Below, piece by piece: positions 50,903 through 58,857 of a stretch of DNA of 64,000 nucleotides (position 1 is the stretch's first letter; the number at the start of each line of letters is the position of its first letter). The stretch is from positions 1-64,000 of the forward strand of contig JAEZEH010000005.1 of the NCBI GenBank assembly GCA_023417785.1, given 5' to 3'. This DNA is from Bacteroidota bacterium (GTDB taxonomy: Bacteria > Bacteroidota > Bacteroidia > Cytophagales > Cyclobacteriaceae). The notes beneath the pieces were generated by a model. That model was not told the DNA's origin and did not search any database. It saw only the letters and a list, made by a program, of their open reading frames with translations. The position numbers and the translations under genes are program-made.

Positions 50903-51319
50903 TTAACGGCTTCCGGAGTTTTCCATGATTTCGCGGACAGGTAGTATATAGTGGGGACCAGTTCCTACGGCGGGGATTAATGCATTTACAGCACCGTTTG
51001 ATTCATGCACGTATTCCATCACAAAACCGCTATCGTCGCGTACCAGCAGAACAGTTCTTTCGGGCAAAATTCCGGAATAATTAATGGTAATTAACAAGTC
51101 CCTGACTGGCTCTTGCTGCCATTCACCTCATGTTTGGCAGGAGAGTTCAGATCCCCTTTCATCAGCAAGACATTTTGCATAGTAAAAGCTCCAGCTTAAT
51201 GACGGATTGTCGAAATGCAGGTTGAAATTGATATCAGCAGGTTTAACGATAAATAAAAACATCACAGCAATCCTGAGCAGAAGCATGGGCAGAGTGAGAC
51301 CTTGCTCTTGCGATGTCAA
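50903..51319 (-). pseudogene. Interrupted reading frame, hypothetical protein with in-frame TGA
   Basis: Two open stretches in the same frame are separated by one TGA (at 51128-51130). The first 63 codons start MTSQEQGLTLPMLLLRIAVM with a membrane helix; after the stop the frame continues GEWQQEPVRDLLITINYSG and ends MENSGSR, a protein-like beta-rich sequence. The simplest reading is a nonsense-mutated gene of ~138 codons. No SECIS-like element was evident, so selenocysteine is unlikely. Identity unknown. Confidence 0.5.
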
Positions 51320-51568
51320 ATTTGAATGCCGGCAGCAGCAGACGCATTTCGGAGAGAAATAAGAAAGTTTCTCAGCACGTCTTAAAATAATTTTTCGCTC
51401 AAGCCGTTCCCTTAGGTAGCAACACTTTTTTTACATTTTTATATACGCATTCGTACACGTAAGTTTTTTGAAAAAATTGCTCGTCTGCGAACCCTGAACC
51501 TGAAGGTAGTGTTACCGAAATGAGAAGTTGAGTCTACTGTTTAAGAGTAAACTGAACCCCTTTTTATC

Positions 51569-51748
51569 ATGATGAAAGAAAAAAAATTCAAAACCAGAAT
51601 GGTCGAATACTGCAAAAACATCCTTCATCACTTTACTTTTAATCCGGCGTTATTTAGAAAAGAATATCGAAAATCATTGCAATATCTGGACGCCGAAGAA
51701 CAGGCTGAACTCAAACACTGGGTTCGGAATAATCTCAAACAAATTTAG
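51569..51748 (+). CDS. Small basic hypothetical protein (59 residues)
   Basis: A frame starting MMKEKKFKTRMVEYCKN, then ILHHFTFNPALFRKEYRKSL and QYLDAEEQAELKHWVRNNL. It is rich in Lys, Arg and aromatic residues, likely helical, and short enough for length filters to miss. Supporting evidence is the sensible amino-acid composition and a strong terminator starting 27 nt after the stop. A long AT-rich leader (51380-51560) precedes it. Function unknown; two adjacent ATGs, either may be used. Confidence 0.6.
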   Translation: MMKEKKFKTRMVEYCKNILHHFTFNPALFRKEYRKSLQYLDAEEQAELKHWVRNNLKQI

Positions 51749-51774
51749 AATAGCCAAAATGGCTTAGTGACTTG

Positions 51775-51816
51775 GTAAAATGACAATTGATTTATTGAGG
51801 TCAATCGTCATTTTAC
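51775..51816 (+). terminator. Strong rho-independent terminator
   Basis: GTAAAATGACAATTGA (51775-51790) pairs with TCAATCGTCATTTTAC (51801-51816) over 16 bp with a single mismatch and a 10-nt loop, followed by TATTTTATTATT. It follows the 59-residue gene and could also insulate the convergent MORN gene. Confidence 0.8.
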
Positions 51817-51866
51817 TATTTTATTATTCCTGGTGTGATGGTATTAAGATTTGGTTCTGACCCGGG

Positions 51867-52220
51867 TCAACGGCCCACAACAACACCAGGCACTTCGGGA
51901 AATTCCTTTTCTTCGATGAGCGTGCCGTCCTGGTACTTCATCGTCCGGACAAGATCGCCGTTCTCATTGTAAACACGAAACACTCCGGTGCATCGCCCCT
52001 TGCTATGAGTCCCTTCACTCCATTTCATTCCGTTGAGGTGATAAGATGTAAATTTACCATTAGGCTCTCCATCGACATAATTTTGCATAATAGCGAGTTC
52101 CCCGGTGTCATAGTATTCACGCCACACACCTTCTCTTCGTCCGTCAACCATTTTACCTTCAGTCACTAGAATCCCGTGTTTGTTGAACTCGTAATGAATA
52201 CCGTTTTGAATAATTTCCAC
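51867..52220 (-). CDS. MORN-repeat (MORN_2) protein
   Basis: A 117-residue protein of ~22-residue MORN-type beta-hairpin repeats: GKMVDGRREGVWREYYDTGEL, NYVDGEPNGKFTSYHLNGMK and SEGTHSKGRCTGVFRVYNENG, each with the G-x-x-x-G-x-(W/F) core. No signal peptide, so cytoplasmic, probably protein-binding. It follows the cysteine-rich gene by 25 nt and is likely co-transcribed with it. Confidence 0.85.
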   Translation of the reverse strand: MEIIQNGIHYEFNKHGILVTEGKMVDGRREGVWREYYDTGELAIMQNYVDGEPNGKFTSYHLNGMKWSEGTHSKGRCTGVFRVYNENGDLVRTMKYQDGTLIEEKEFPEVPGVVVGR

Positions 52221-52245
52221 GTAAAAAAATTAAAAAATAAAACTT

Positions 52246-52512
52246 TTATTCATACTCTTCGCAATGCCACACACCTGAGACAGCACGTGGTAACCGGCAA
52301 TAGGCTGCCTTAGCGCAGTTGGAACAGAGACCTCTTACCGATTCGGAGGCTAAATCGGTTTTATCCTGATCAGCTTCCTGAAAATCCTGGCAATGCAAAA
52401 TAAATTTATCCGATGAAATCCTGTGACTACAATCAATGTAGAAAACACAGGTGTTACATTTTTCAATAATTTCACCCTCCAGAACATTCTTGATGGTTGA
52501 TTTCAGCTGCAT
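52246..52512 (-). CDS. Cysteine-rich protein with two repeated four-Cys motifs
   Basis: An 88-residue soluble protein. Cysteines 19, 22, 28, 41 and 63, 66, 72, 84 form two copies of CxxC-x5-C-x11/12-C, each ending in an acidic/aromatic tail (CQDFQ, CEEYE). This suggests two metal sites, zinc or an Fe-S cluster, arisen by internal duplication. A perfect hairpin sits 5 nt before its ATG. It lies between a MORN protein and an NtrC-type regulator. Family not recognised with certainty. Confidence 0.75.
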   Translation of the reverse strand: MQLKSTIKNVLEGEIIEKCNTCVFYIDCSHRISSDKFILHCQDFQEADQDKTDLASESVRGLCSNCAKAAYCRLPRAVSGVWHCEEYE

Positions 52513-52517
52513 AAGAA

Positions 52518-52533
52518 GGCTGTTTCAACAGCC
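52518..52533 (-). promoter_or_regulatory. Hairpin/palindrome directly before the cysteine-rich gene
   Basis: GGCTGT-TGAA-ACAGCC (minus strand) is a perfect 6-bp inverted repeat with a 4-nt loop, ending 5 nt before the start codon where a ribosome site would be. It could regulate translation or be a protein-binding operator. Confidence 0.4.
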
Positions 52534-52638
52534 GTCCCAAACTCTGTACCACTTACAAAGTGCGTTTAGGCATTCAGAACCCACATGTAGTCAACCCGAA
52601 ATGGAGTGAAGTGTATCAGTTGGAGCGTTTCGCCCCAC

Positions 52639-53976
52639 TTAACCCGCGTATCGTTTAAGTTTTTCGCGAAGGGTCTTGCGATCGATCCCCAGAACAGAAG
52701 CTGTTTGTGAGATGTTGTTTTGGTTTGCAGCAAGTACACTCATGATATACTGACGTTCAACTTCCACGAGTGAACGATCCAAGCCTTTCGTGCGACCTGC
52801 CGAGTAACGGAAAGATTCCGGAAGGTCGGGCACATCAATGATATCGTCGTCAGAAAGTATAACCAACCGTTGCATGAGATTCTGAAGTTCGCGCACGTTA
52901 CCGGGCCAGCCATAGGCGTTGAGCAGCTTGCGGGCTTTGGCACTCACCCTGATGTTTTCTTTACCTGCCTCACGCGCGTATTTTTGCAGGAAATAATCTG
53001 TTAGCAAGGGAATATCGCCGTCGCGATCCCGCAGCGGCGGCAACTCAATGGAAATAATGTTCAGGCGATAAAACAAGTCTTCACGAAAGAGTCCTTTCTC
53101 GACCATCTTCAAAAGGTCGACGTTCGTTGCTGCGACTACGCGGACATTCACCTTCAATGATTTTTTTGATCCGACCATATAGAACTCCTTTTCCTGCAAA
53201 ACCCTTAACAACTTTGCCTGCATGGCAAGACTCGTGTTACTGATTTCATCCAGGAAGATTGTTCCTCCATCGGCGGTCTGGAAAAATCCTGCTCTCGTCT
53301 CTGTAGCTCCCGTAAACGCTCCCCGTATATATCCGAACAGTTCACTTTCGAGCAGCGTGTCCGGAATTCCGCCGCAATTTACGGGGACGAAGGGTGCCTT
53401 CGAAGCCGACCCGCCATAGTGCAACGCCCGGGCTACCAGCTCCTTACCGGTACCGCTCTCACCAGTAATAAGCACCGTTGCAGCGGCGGTCTGAACTTTG
53501 GCAATCGTTCGATAAACCTGAAGCATACCCTCAGATTCGCCGATGATACCGAAGTGGTGTGGAGACACAGGACCGGCGTGCTCTCGTTTATTCCTTCGAC
53601 TTTTTTTGAGCACACTTTCCACGGCAGTAAAGAGTTCGGTATCCGTAAAGGATTTGACGAGGTACTCTTCCGCCCCAATCTTGATTGATTCGACCGCGCC
53701 CTGGATCGAGGGGAAGCCGGTTATGACCAGTATCCCTACTCCCTTGTAGTTTTCCGATATATGACGGACCAGTTCCATTCCGTTTTCACCAGGCATTCTG
53801 AGGTCAGTGATGACCAGATCAACCGAAACGGATTCGAGTAAAACGATGGCGGCCTGAACACTATTCGCGGTGTAAACCCCGTACCCGGCAGACTCCAGGT
53901 TCCGGCGAATCAATTCCACGGTCTCCTGGGAGTCGTCGACGACAAGGGCCCATATTTCTGGCTGGCTTTTGCTCAT
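52639..53976 (-). CDS. NtrC-family sigma-54-dependent response regulator
   Basis: A 445-residue three-domain regulator: receiver (residues ~10-125, acidic pocket Asp14/Asp15, phosphoacceptor Asp58, Lys108), AAA+ domain (Walker A GESGTGKE 172-179, GAFTGA loop 219-224, the segment that contacts sigma-54), and a Fis-type HTH (~405-443; ISQTASVLGIDRKTLREKL). Phosphorylation should let it open sigma-54 promoters. Its ATG overlaps the sensor kinase stop by 4 nt, defining a two-component pair. Target promoters are not known. Confidence 0.95.
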   Translation of the reverse strand: MSKSQPEIWALVVDDSQETVELIRRNLESAGYGVYTANSVQAAIVLLESVSVDLVITDLRMPGENGMELVRHISENYKGVGILVITGFPSIQGAVESIKIGAEEYLVKSFTDTELFTAVESVLKKSRRNKREHAGPVSPHHFGIIGESEGMLQVYRTIAKVQTAAATVLITGESGTGKELVARALHYGGSASKAPFVPVNCGGIPDTLLESELFGYIRGAFTGATETRAGFFQTADGGTIFLDEISNTSLAMQAKLLRVLQEKEFYMVGSKKSLKVNVRVVAATNVDLLKMVEKGLFREDLFYRLNIISIELPPLRDRDGDIPLLTDYFLQKYAREAGKENIRVSAKARKLLNAYGWPGNVRELQNLMQRLVILSDDDIIDVPDLPESFRYSAGRTKGLDRSLVEVERQYIMSVLAANQNNISQTASVLGIDRKTLREKLKRYAG

Positions 53977-55094
53977 TTGCGTTCTTTTTTTCCAATCTGA
54001 ATCGGCAGCGATATTTCGAAAGCCGATCCTTTTTGTTCTTCACTTTTCACCGTGATACGGCCACCGTGGGACTCAACAATCCCATGTACCACGGATAGTC
54101 CGAGGCCGGTACCCTGCCCGAGGGGCTTAGTCGTAAAAAATGGTTCGAAGAGCCGGGATTTTGTCTCTTTGTTCATGCCGTAACCGGTATCAATCACGCG
54201 CAACTTCACCATATCACCCCTTCGCGCCGTTTTTATTGTAAGTGTTCCCCCCATGGGCATTGCGTGTACGGCGTTGGTAATAAGATTCACCAGCACCTGA
54301 CTCATCTGAACGGCGTCAGCCTGGATTTCCGGAAGGTTTTTATCCAACATGGATTCAACATGTATTGAATCTTTGGGGTAACCCACGTCAATGAAATACA
54401 GGATATTTTCGATGACTTCGTTCAGATTAACTTTCGTAAGCTGCTGGGGCATTTGTCGCGAAAACAACATCAGCTTCTTAATGATTTCGCGGGTAAGCAG
54501 TGACGCTTTGATAATTCGTTCAACGTCTTCGTTTTGTTGCGGCGAAAGAGCGCCTCCCTTCCGAATCAGTTGAGCAAACCCAAGAATCCGTCCGAGAGGC
54601 TCATTGAGTTCATGGGCGATACCGGCAGACAACTCACCAACAAACGCGAGTCGTTCAACATGTTGAAGTTTGGATTGAATCTTATGGCGCTCCTCTTCCA
54701 TTGAAACTTTTTTCAAAATGAGGGAGACTTCCCGCGCGATTGTTTTCAGCAGGCTTCGTTCTTCCTTAAGGAAAAACGGTTTTTCGGATCGCCCCATTCC
54801 GCGAACGTAAACCACTGAAAGAGTACCTCTCATTTTTCCATCCACATGAACTTTTTCCTGGATTGTTGTTGGTGAAGGTTGGTATCCCCGGGAGGAAAAC
54901 TCCACCTCGTCGATTACTATTCGCGCGCGGGCTGCATCGCTGTATTGCATCGCAGCAGGGAGGATCCTGGTTAGCTTAGCCAGAATCTTTTCGAGATTAT
55001 AGCCGCTATCCCAAGCGATCCGCGATAATTCGTAAAGGCATTTTAATTCCTTGATTCGCTCGCGGAGAGCAAGATCGGCGCTTTTTGTTGCCAT
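53973..55094 (-). CDS. Cytoplasmic GAF-type sensor histidine kinase
   Basis: A 373-residue kinase with no membrane helix. A GAF-like sensor region occupies residues ~15-135, a HisKA dimerisation domain carries the phosphoacceptor His161 (AGIAHELNEPLG), and an ATPase domain shows N (LVNLITNAVHAM), G1 (VIDTGYGM) and G2 (GLGLSVVHGIVESHGG) boxes. It would respond to a soluble intracellular signal and phosphorylate the adjacent NtrC-type regulator. Confidence 0.94.
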   Translation of the reverse strand: MATKSADLALRERIKELKCLYELSRIAWDSGYNLEKILAKLTRILPAAMQYSDAARARIVIDEVEFSSRGYQPSPTTIQEKVHVDGKMRGTLSVVYVRGMGRSEKPFFLKEERSLLKTIAREVSLILKKVSMEEERHKIQSKLQHVERLAFVGELSAGIAHELNEPLGRILGFAQLIRKGGALSPQQNEDVERIIKASLLTREIIKKLMLFSRQMPQQLTKVNLNEVIENILYFIDVGYPKDSIHVESMLDKNLPEIQADAVQMSQVLVNLITNAVHAMPMGGTLTIKTARRGDMVKLRVIDTGYGMNKETKSRLFEPFFTTKPLGQGTGLGLSVVHGIVESHGGRITVKSEEQKGSAFEISLPIQIGKKERK

Positions 55095-55299
55095 AGCGCG
55101 CGCAAGGTACGATCAAGTTGTAAAGAAAGAAACAGATTTCTGGCTAACGGATGCCCAAAGGCCTGCTCACTAGGTAGATTTGATCCATGCGGGGCGTTTT
55201 TCCTCAGCTATCACCTTTCAAATGTGGTCTAACTTAGCTAAGAAGCCATTTTTACTGGCATACTTCATGTTATCATGTGGGAGGGGGAATTTGAAGCTA

Positions 55300-55698
55300 A
55301 TGCTTGTAACGATCACCGACTACCATCATCTGATGGGCTTGCTCGACATGGCGAAATTGAAAAATCACGTTACGCCTACCATGGCCAAACTGGTTCAAAG
55401 CTTGCAAACAGCGCGCCGATATACGCAGGTCAACATTCCCAAGGATGTAATTACGATGAACTCGCGGGTTATGCTGGAGGATAAAACCACGGCATCACAA
55501 ATCGTTATCACCCTGACTTATCCCCACCACGCTGACCTCGCCCAAAGAAAAGTCTCGGTATTTTCTCCGGAAGGCTGTGATTTGCTTGGCGCAAGGGAAG
55601 GCGACATGGTTTCATGGGCAGTTCCAGATGGAGCAATAAGCTATCGAGTAAAGAAAGTTATTTATCAACCAGAAGCCGAAGGGCACTTTTACTTATGA
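55300..55698 (+). CDS. Rnk/GreA-GreB C-terminal-domain protein
   Basis: A 132-residue protein whose C-terminal half is a GreA/GreB FKBP-like domain as in Rnk (nucleoside diphosphate kinase regulator): VMLEDKTTASQIVITLTYPHHAD, KVSVFSPEGCDLLGAREGD, VPDGAISYRVKKVIYQP. The N terminus is short and lacks the GreA coiled coil. Rnk-type proteins bind RNA polymerase near the secondary channel. ATG 55300 is chosen because upstream codons lack coding character. It overlaps the next small gene by 4 nt. Confidence 0.85.
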   Translation: MLVTITDYHHLMGLLDMAKLKNHVTPTMAKLVQSLQTARRYTQVNIPKDVITMNSRVMLEDKTTASQIVITLTYPHHADLAQRKVSVFSPEGCDLLGAREGDMVSWAVPDGAISYRVKKVIYQPEAEGHFYL

Positions 55699-55871
55699 AT
55701 GATTCATTGAAACTGGCCGCACTCTTCATTTGGGTATTGGGTGCTATTTATATAAAAGAAGATGCAAAGCAACAGATCAAGGATCACGCTGTTGTATCTT
55801 ACGACTATAACGTGGGCTCTCCTCGTCACGCCAGCAGCGATAGCGTTGTGATTTTGAGCGAAGTGCGGTAA
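55695..55871 (+). CDS. Small membrane-associated hypothetical protein
   Basis: A 58-residue frame whose ATG overlaps the upstream stop codon (ATGA), suggesting translational coupling with the Rnk-like gene. It has one N-terminal hydrophobic helix (LKLAALFIWVLGAIYI) followed by a polar tail. No family recognised. Confidence 0.5.
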   Translation: MNDSLKLAALFIWVLGAIYIKEDAKQQIKDHAVVSYDYNVGSPRHASSDSVVILSEVR

Positions 55872-55962
55872 CCGGCATTATTCCTTTAACGCATTGTGAC
55901 TCACCATGTCGGGTGGTGAGTACTAATCGCGATCCCCTCCTTTCATCCATACTTGCGCCATT

Positions 55963-56511
55963 TTACAAAATGCTCCGAATGCTTTTTGGTGCCTGCACAA
56001 CAACAGGCGGCGTGACAGATTGCGAACAGATTATCCTTGCGTTTTGATCAAGGCAGTGCGCCGTTACCAATGGACTGCTGTTTATCTTTAGCGTAGCTTC
56101 TTCATTCATCTCCACGATATCAATACGCCTTGTGTCTCCGACAAGCATCGTGATCTGGCCTTTCATCAATACACAGGTTACCAGATCACATTTCACCTCG
56201 GAAAAGTCAAGTATGCAGTCGCCATCGGCTCTTTTGATCACAAGGTGTTTGCATTTGCCAATAAAAGCGATTTGTCCGCTGCCATCGACAGTAAACTCCG
56301 CTTTGCCCTCGAGCAGATAAAGAATTCCTGAAAGGTTGAAATGACCTTTGGCAATGAGAGAAGCATTTCCGTGGTTACCAATCAGAATATCGTCGACAGT
56401 ATTGATGCCGGTGAACGAAAATCTCCTTCGGATTCCATTCTTTCGCCTCTTAGTTTTCGACATCTTGTTTCGCATTAATTGCATACCCACAGCCGGTACT
56501 ACGTCATTCAA
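55963..56511 (-). CDS. Hypothetical beta-helix-like protein (DUF2807-like)
   Basis: A protein of up to 182 residues. After a basic N terminus (MSKTKRRKNGIRRRFSF) it shows short repeated strands such as LLEGKAEFTVDGSGQIAFIG, LVIKRADGDCILDFSEV and ITMLVGDTRRIDIVEMNEEA, the stacking pattern of DUF2807 or adhesin-head beta helices. There is no clear signal peptide, unusual for that fold. An internal Met at codon 17 (56463) is an alternative start. Confidence 0.6.
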   Translation of the reverse strand: MNDVVPAVGMQLMRNKMSKTKRRKNGIRRRFSFTGINTVDDILIGNHGNASLIAKGHFNLSGILYLLEGKAEFTVDGSGQIAFIGKCKHLVIKRADGDCILDFSEVKCDLVTCVLMKGQITMLVGDTRRIDIVEMNEEATLKINSSPLVTAHCLDQNARIICSQSVTPPVVVQAPKSIRSIL

Positions 56512-56730
56512 TTTAGCCTGAGTACCATCACGAATTCCGCAGCATTTTTCCCAATTTCTACAAGATCGAAAATTTTTGGTGCTCTACTTATGATAAACGT
56601 TAGCGTGGCAACAGGTATTCGTCATAACCCACGCTCAACTGAACGTTTTAGCAAAGTAGTCGATTTGGGTCCTAACGAAGAAGATGAGAGCAGCGCGGGA
56701 AGGACACGTCGATTGAGATCATAAGAAACA

Positions 56731-56766
56731 AATGAGAAGGGGCAGCCTGGCCACCCCTTCTTAACT
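56731..56766 (-). terminator. Terminator hairpin of the GH16 gene
   Basis: AGAAGGGG (56735-56742) pairs with CCCCTTCT (56754-56761), an 8-bp GC-rich stem immediately after the stop of the minus-strand GH16 gene, with a T-rich stretch (CATTTGTTTCTT) beyond it on that strand. Confidence 0.65.
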
Positions 56767-56768
56767 CA

Positions 56769-58472
56769 TTAGTTTTTGACAAACCGTTTAGTCACGCGTT
56801 TGCCATCACGCATCGTACTTATGTAATAGATACCCTCGGGCAATGCGGTGACATCAATTTTTCCATCGATCACCGTCCCAATAAACCTAACGGCGCCTGA
56901 GGCGTCGGTTATCGTAAAATGGTCATCTGGTTCCAGAGCTCTGAGATGGATTTCGTCAACACCCGGATTTGGATATACGTCGAACAAAAGATCTTCCGGT
57001 TTGGAAGTAAGCACTTCCGGCGCCGCGGGGAGCATTGCTGCAGATGTACCCACCCGGGAAATGCGCCACCAATTGATGTTCCATCCACCCTGAGCCGCGA
57101 AAATACCAAAGCTGTAAGTTCCCGCATTGATGTTCACCGTCTGCGAGATCGTAGTCCAGTTCTGCCACCCACCGGTAGCCGGCACGTTGACCTGGCCCAG
57201 CACTATTGATCCGGAATTAAGATCCTGTGATAATCTTCCGCCGCCAGGGCTTGCCACGCGGTACTCCAGCAAATACGACCCTGTTGCCGGCACGTTTATG
57301 TTTCCGTACGCCATCCAATCATTGGCGTCAATCCAGCCTACATTCAGTCCCCCACCCGCGTCTGAAGTACTCTCCGTCTGAACGCCACTCATGGATGAAA
57401 AATTTTCAGCCTGCACCGTAAGCGAGAACGATTGGGTCACTTGAGAAACCTGAATCGACGTGGTCAGGTCATTGAAACCATCATCGACGAGACAAGCATC
57501 ATCGCCGGTCTTGAGAACACTGCTTCCACTGAAATTATTATTTTGGAACAAACGCACCTGGTAACCGTTCTGGACCCGCACACTGGAGATATCGTCGTTG
57601 ATAATGCCACGTGATTGAAGATCACTCAGCGTGTAATTGCCTGCGGGCAACCCTATGCCATAGCCGCCATAATTGCAATGCTGGTATACCGTTACCGCTG
57701 ATGGAGGTTGCGAGGTTTGCTGATAAACACGCACGTAGTCGACATACATATTTGCCGGAAATGCATTATTGTCAACTGTGAAGCCCGGCCAGTTTCCGCC
57801 TATCGCCATATTCAAAATGATAAAATGATTATTATGGAATTCGTGTGTTCCATTGATTCCGTTGGTGATATCTGCCTCGTGATACTGCACACCATCAACA
57901 AACCATCTGATATAATTTGGGGTCCATTCAATACTGTAAACGTGGAATGCAGTGACGTTTGTACTGGTTGATCCGCCGTAGTTCGCATAGTTATTATTGT
58001 GATCCTGCCAGTGCATAGTACCGTGTACATTGCCACCCGTATTGATGTGTTCCATAACATCGATCTCACCGCATGCCGGCCATCCCACGGAAGTGATGTT
58101 GTCGCCCAGCATCCAGAAGGCGGGCCATACACCCTGAAATGCCGGAATGGCAATCCGCGCTTCGATCCGGCCATACCGCCATGACTTTCGCCCCTGGGTT
58201 TTCATCCGGGCAGATGTGTACTGCATACCGCCAAAGTTTTCACGCCGTGCGGTGATAACCAACTGGCCGTTACTTACCGATGCATTTTGTTGCCGGTAAT
58301 ACTGAAGTTCATTGTTGCCCCAGCCACCTGACCCGGTGCCGGTTTCGAAAACCCAATCGGGGCCGATGCCATTAGTGAATTCATCCTGCCAAACGAGCTG
58401 CCACGACTGCGTGTAGGCATAAGGTGAACATAACATCAACGACATGATGAAGAGTAATCTGGTTGTTCTCAT
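56769..58472 (-). CDS. GH16 beta-glucanase with crystallin-like and CBM6 modules and T9SS sorting domain
   Basis: A 567-residue secreted enzyme. Signal peptide (1-22), GH16 catalytic domain (~24-265) with the EXDXXE motif GEIDVMEH (Glu136, Asp138, Glu141), cleaving beta-1,3 or mixed glucans; a beta/gamma-crystallin-like module (~275-360; CNYGGYGIGLPAGNYTL, NNFSGSS, GFNDLTTSIQV); a CBM6-type carbohydrate-binding module (~365-485; VQAENFSSMSGVQTE, GWQNWTTISQTVNI); and a type-A T9SS domain (FDVYPNPGVDEIHL to the RFVKN end). A laminarinase-like role in algal or fungal glucan breakdown is likely. Confidence 0.93.
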   Translation of the reverse strand: MRTTRLLFIMSLMLCSPYAYTQSWQLVWQDEFTNGIGPDWVFETGTGSGGWGNNELQYYRQQNASVSNGQLVITARRENFGGMQYTSARMKTQGRKSWRYGRIEARIAIPAFQGVWPAFWMLGDNITSVGWPACGEIDVMEHINTGGNVHGTMHWQDHNNNYANYGGSTSTNVTAFHVYSIEWTPNYIRWFVDGVQYHEADITNGINGTHEFHNNHFIILNMAIGGNWPGFTVDNNAFPANMYVDYVRVYQQTSQPPSAVTVYQHCNYGGYGIGLPAGNYTLSDLQSRGIINDDISSVRVQNGYQVRLFQNNNFSGSSVLKTGDDACLVDDGFNDLTTSIQVSQVTQSFSLTVQAENFSSMSGVQTESTSDAGGGLNVGWIDANDWMAYGNINVPATGSYLLEYRVASPGGGRLSQDLNSGSIVLGQVNVPATGGWQNWTTISQTVNINAGTYSFGIFAAQGGWNINWWRISRVGTSAAMLPAAPEVLTSKPEDLLFDVYPNPGVDEIHLRALEPDDHFTITDASGAVRFIGTVIDGKIDVTALPEGIYYISTMRDGKRVTKRFVKN

Positions 58473-58857
58473 ACGCTTGTGGTTTAGGATTAATATTCGA
58501 TCGCCTGATCGATGACTTAAAATCCTTCTTTACAATAGAAATCAGAAAAATCTTACTACAACAAAAATGCATTTACAACTACATCACGACTACGTCAGCG
58601 AACGTGAGTTTTATCGCTTAAAGAACATTTGGAAATTTAGCTGACCCATTGAATTCGAAAAACACACTTTCGGATTAAAAAAAATGTAACCTGCTTTTTT
58701 GCACCTTAATTGTAATGGGCTGGTATCCCTGGTTCTCCGGCCATCTTGCTATCGTGATTGGGCACTTTGTTAAATCTCTTTATTGGCAGGCTTCCTGCTG
58801 CCGGAAGATTGGGCTTTTGACTACTTTGCATAATGCTCCTCGTTCACATTTCATAAA
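58473..58857. promoter_or_regulatory. Divergent promoter region of GH16 and flavoprotein genes
   Basis: About 385 bp without a gene, AT-rich around 58670. CTACTTTGC at 58821-58829 is a weak -7 candidate 29 nt before the flavoprotein ATG. No clear operator or terminator was recognised. Confidence 0.3.

Noticed and set aside
51430..51500. AT-rich TTTTTTGAAAAAATTGC as a sigma-54 promoter
   Set aside because: Lacks the GG at -24 at the proper distance from GC; at most an ordinary promoter region.
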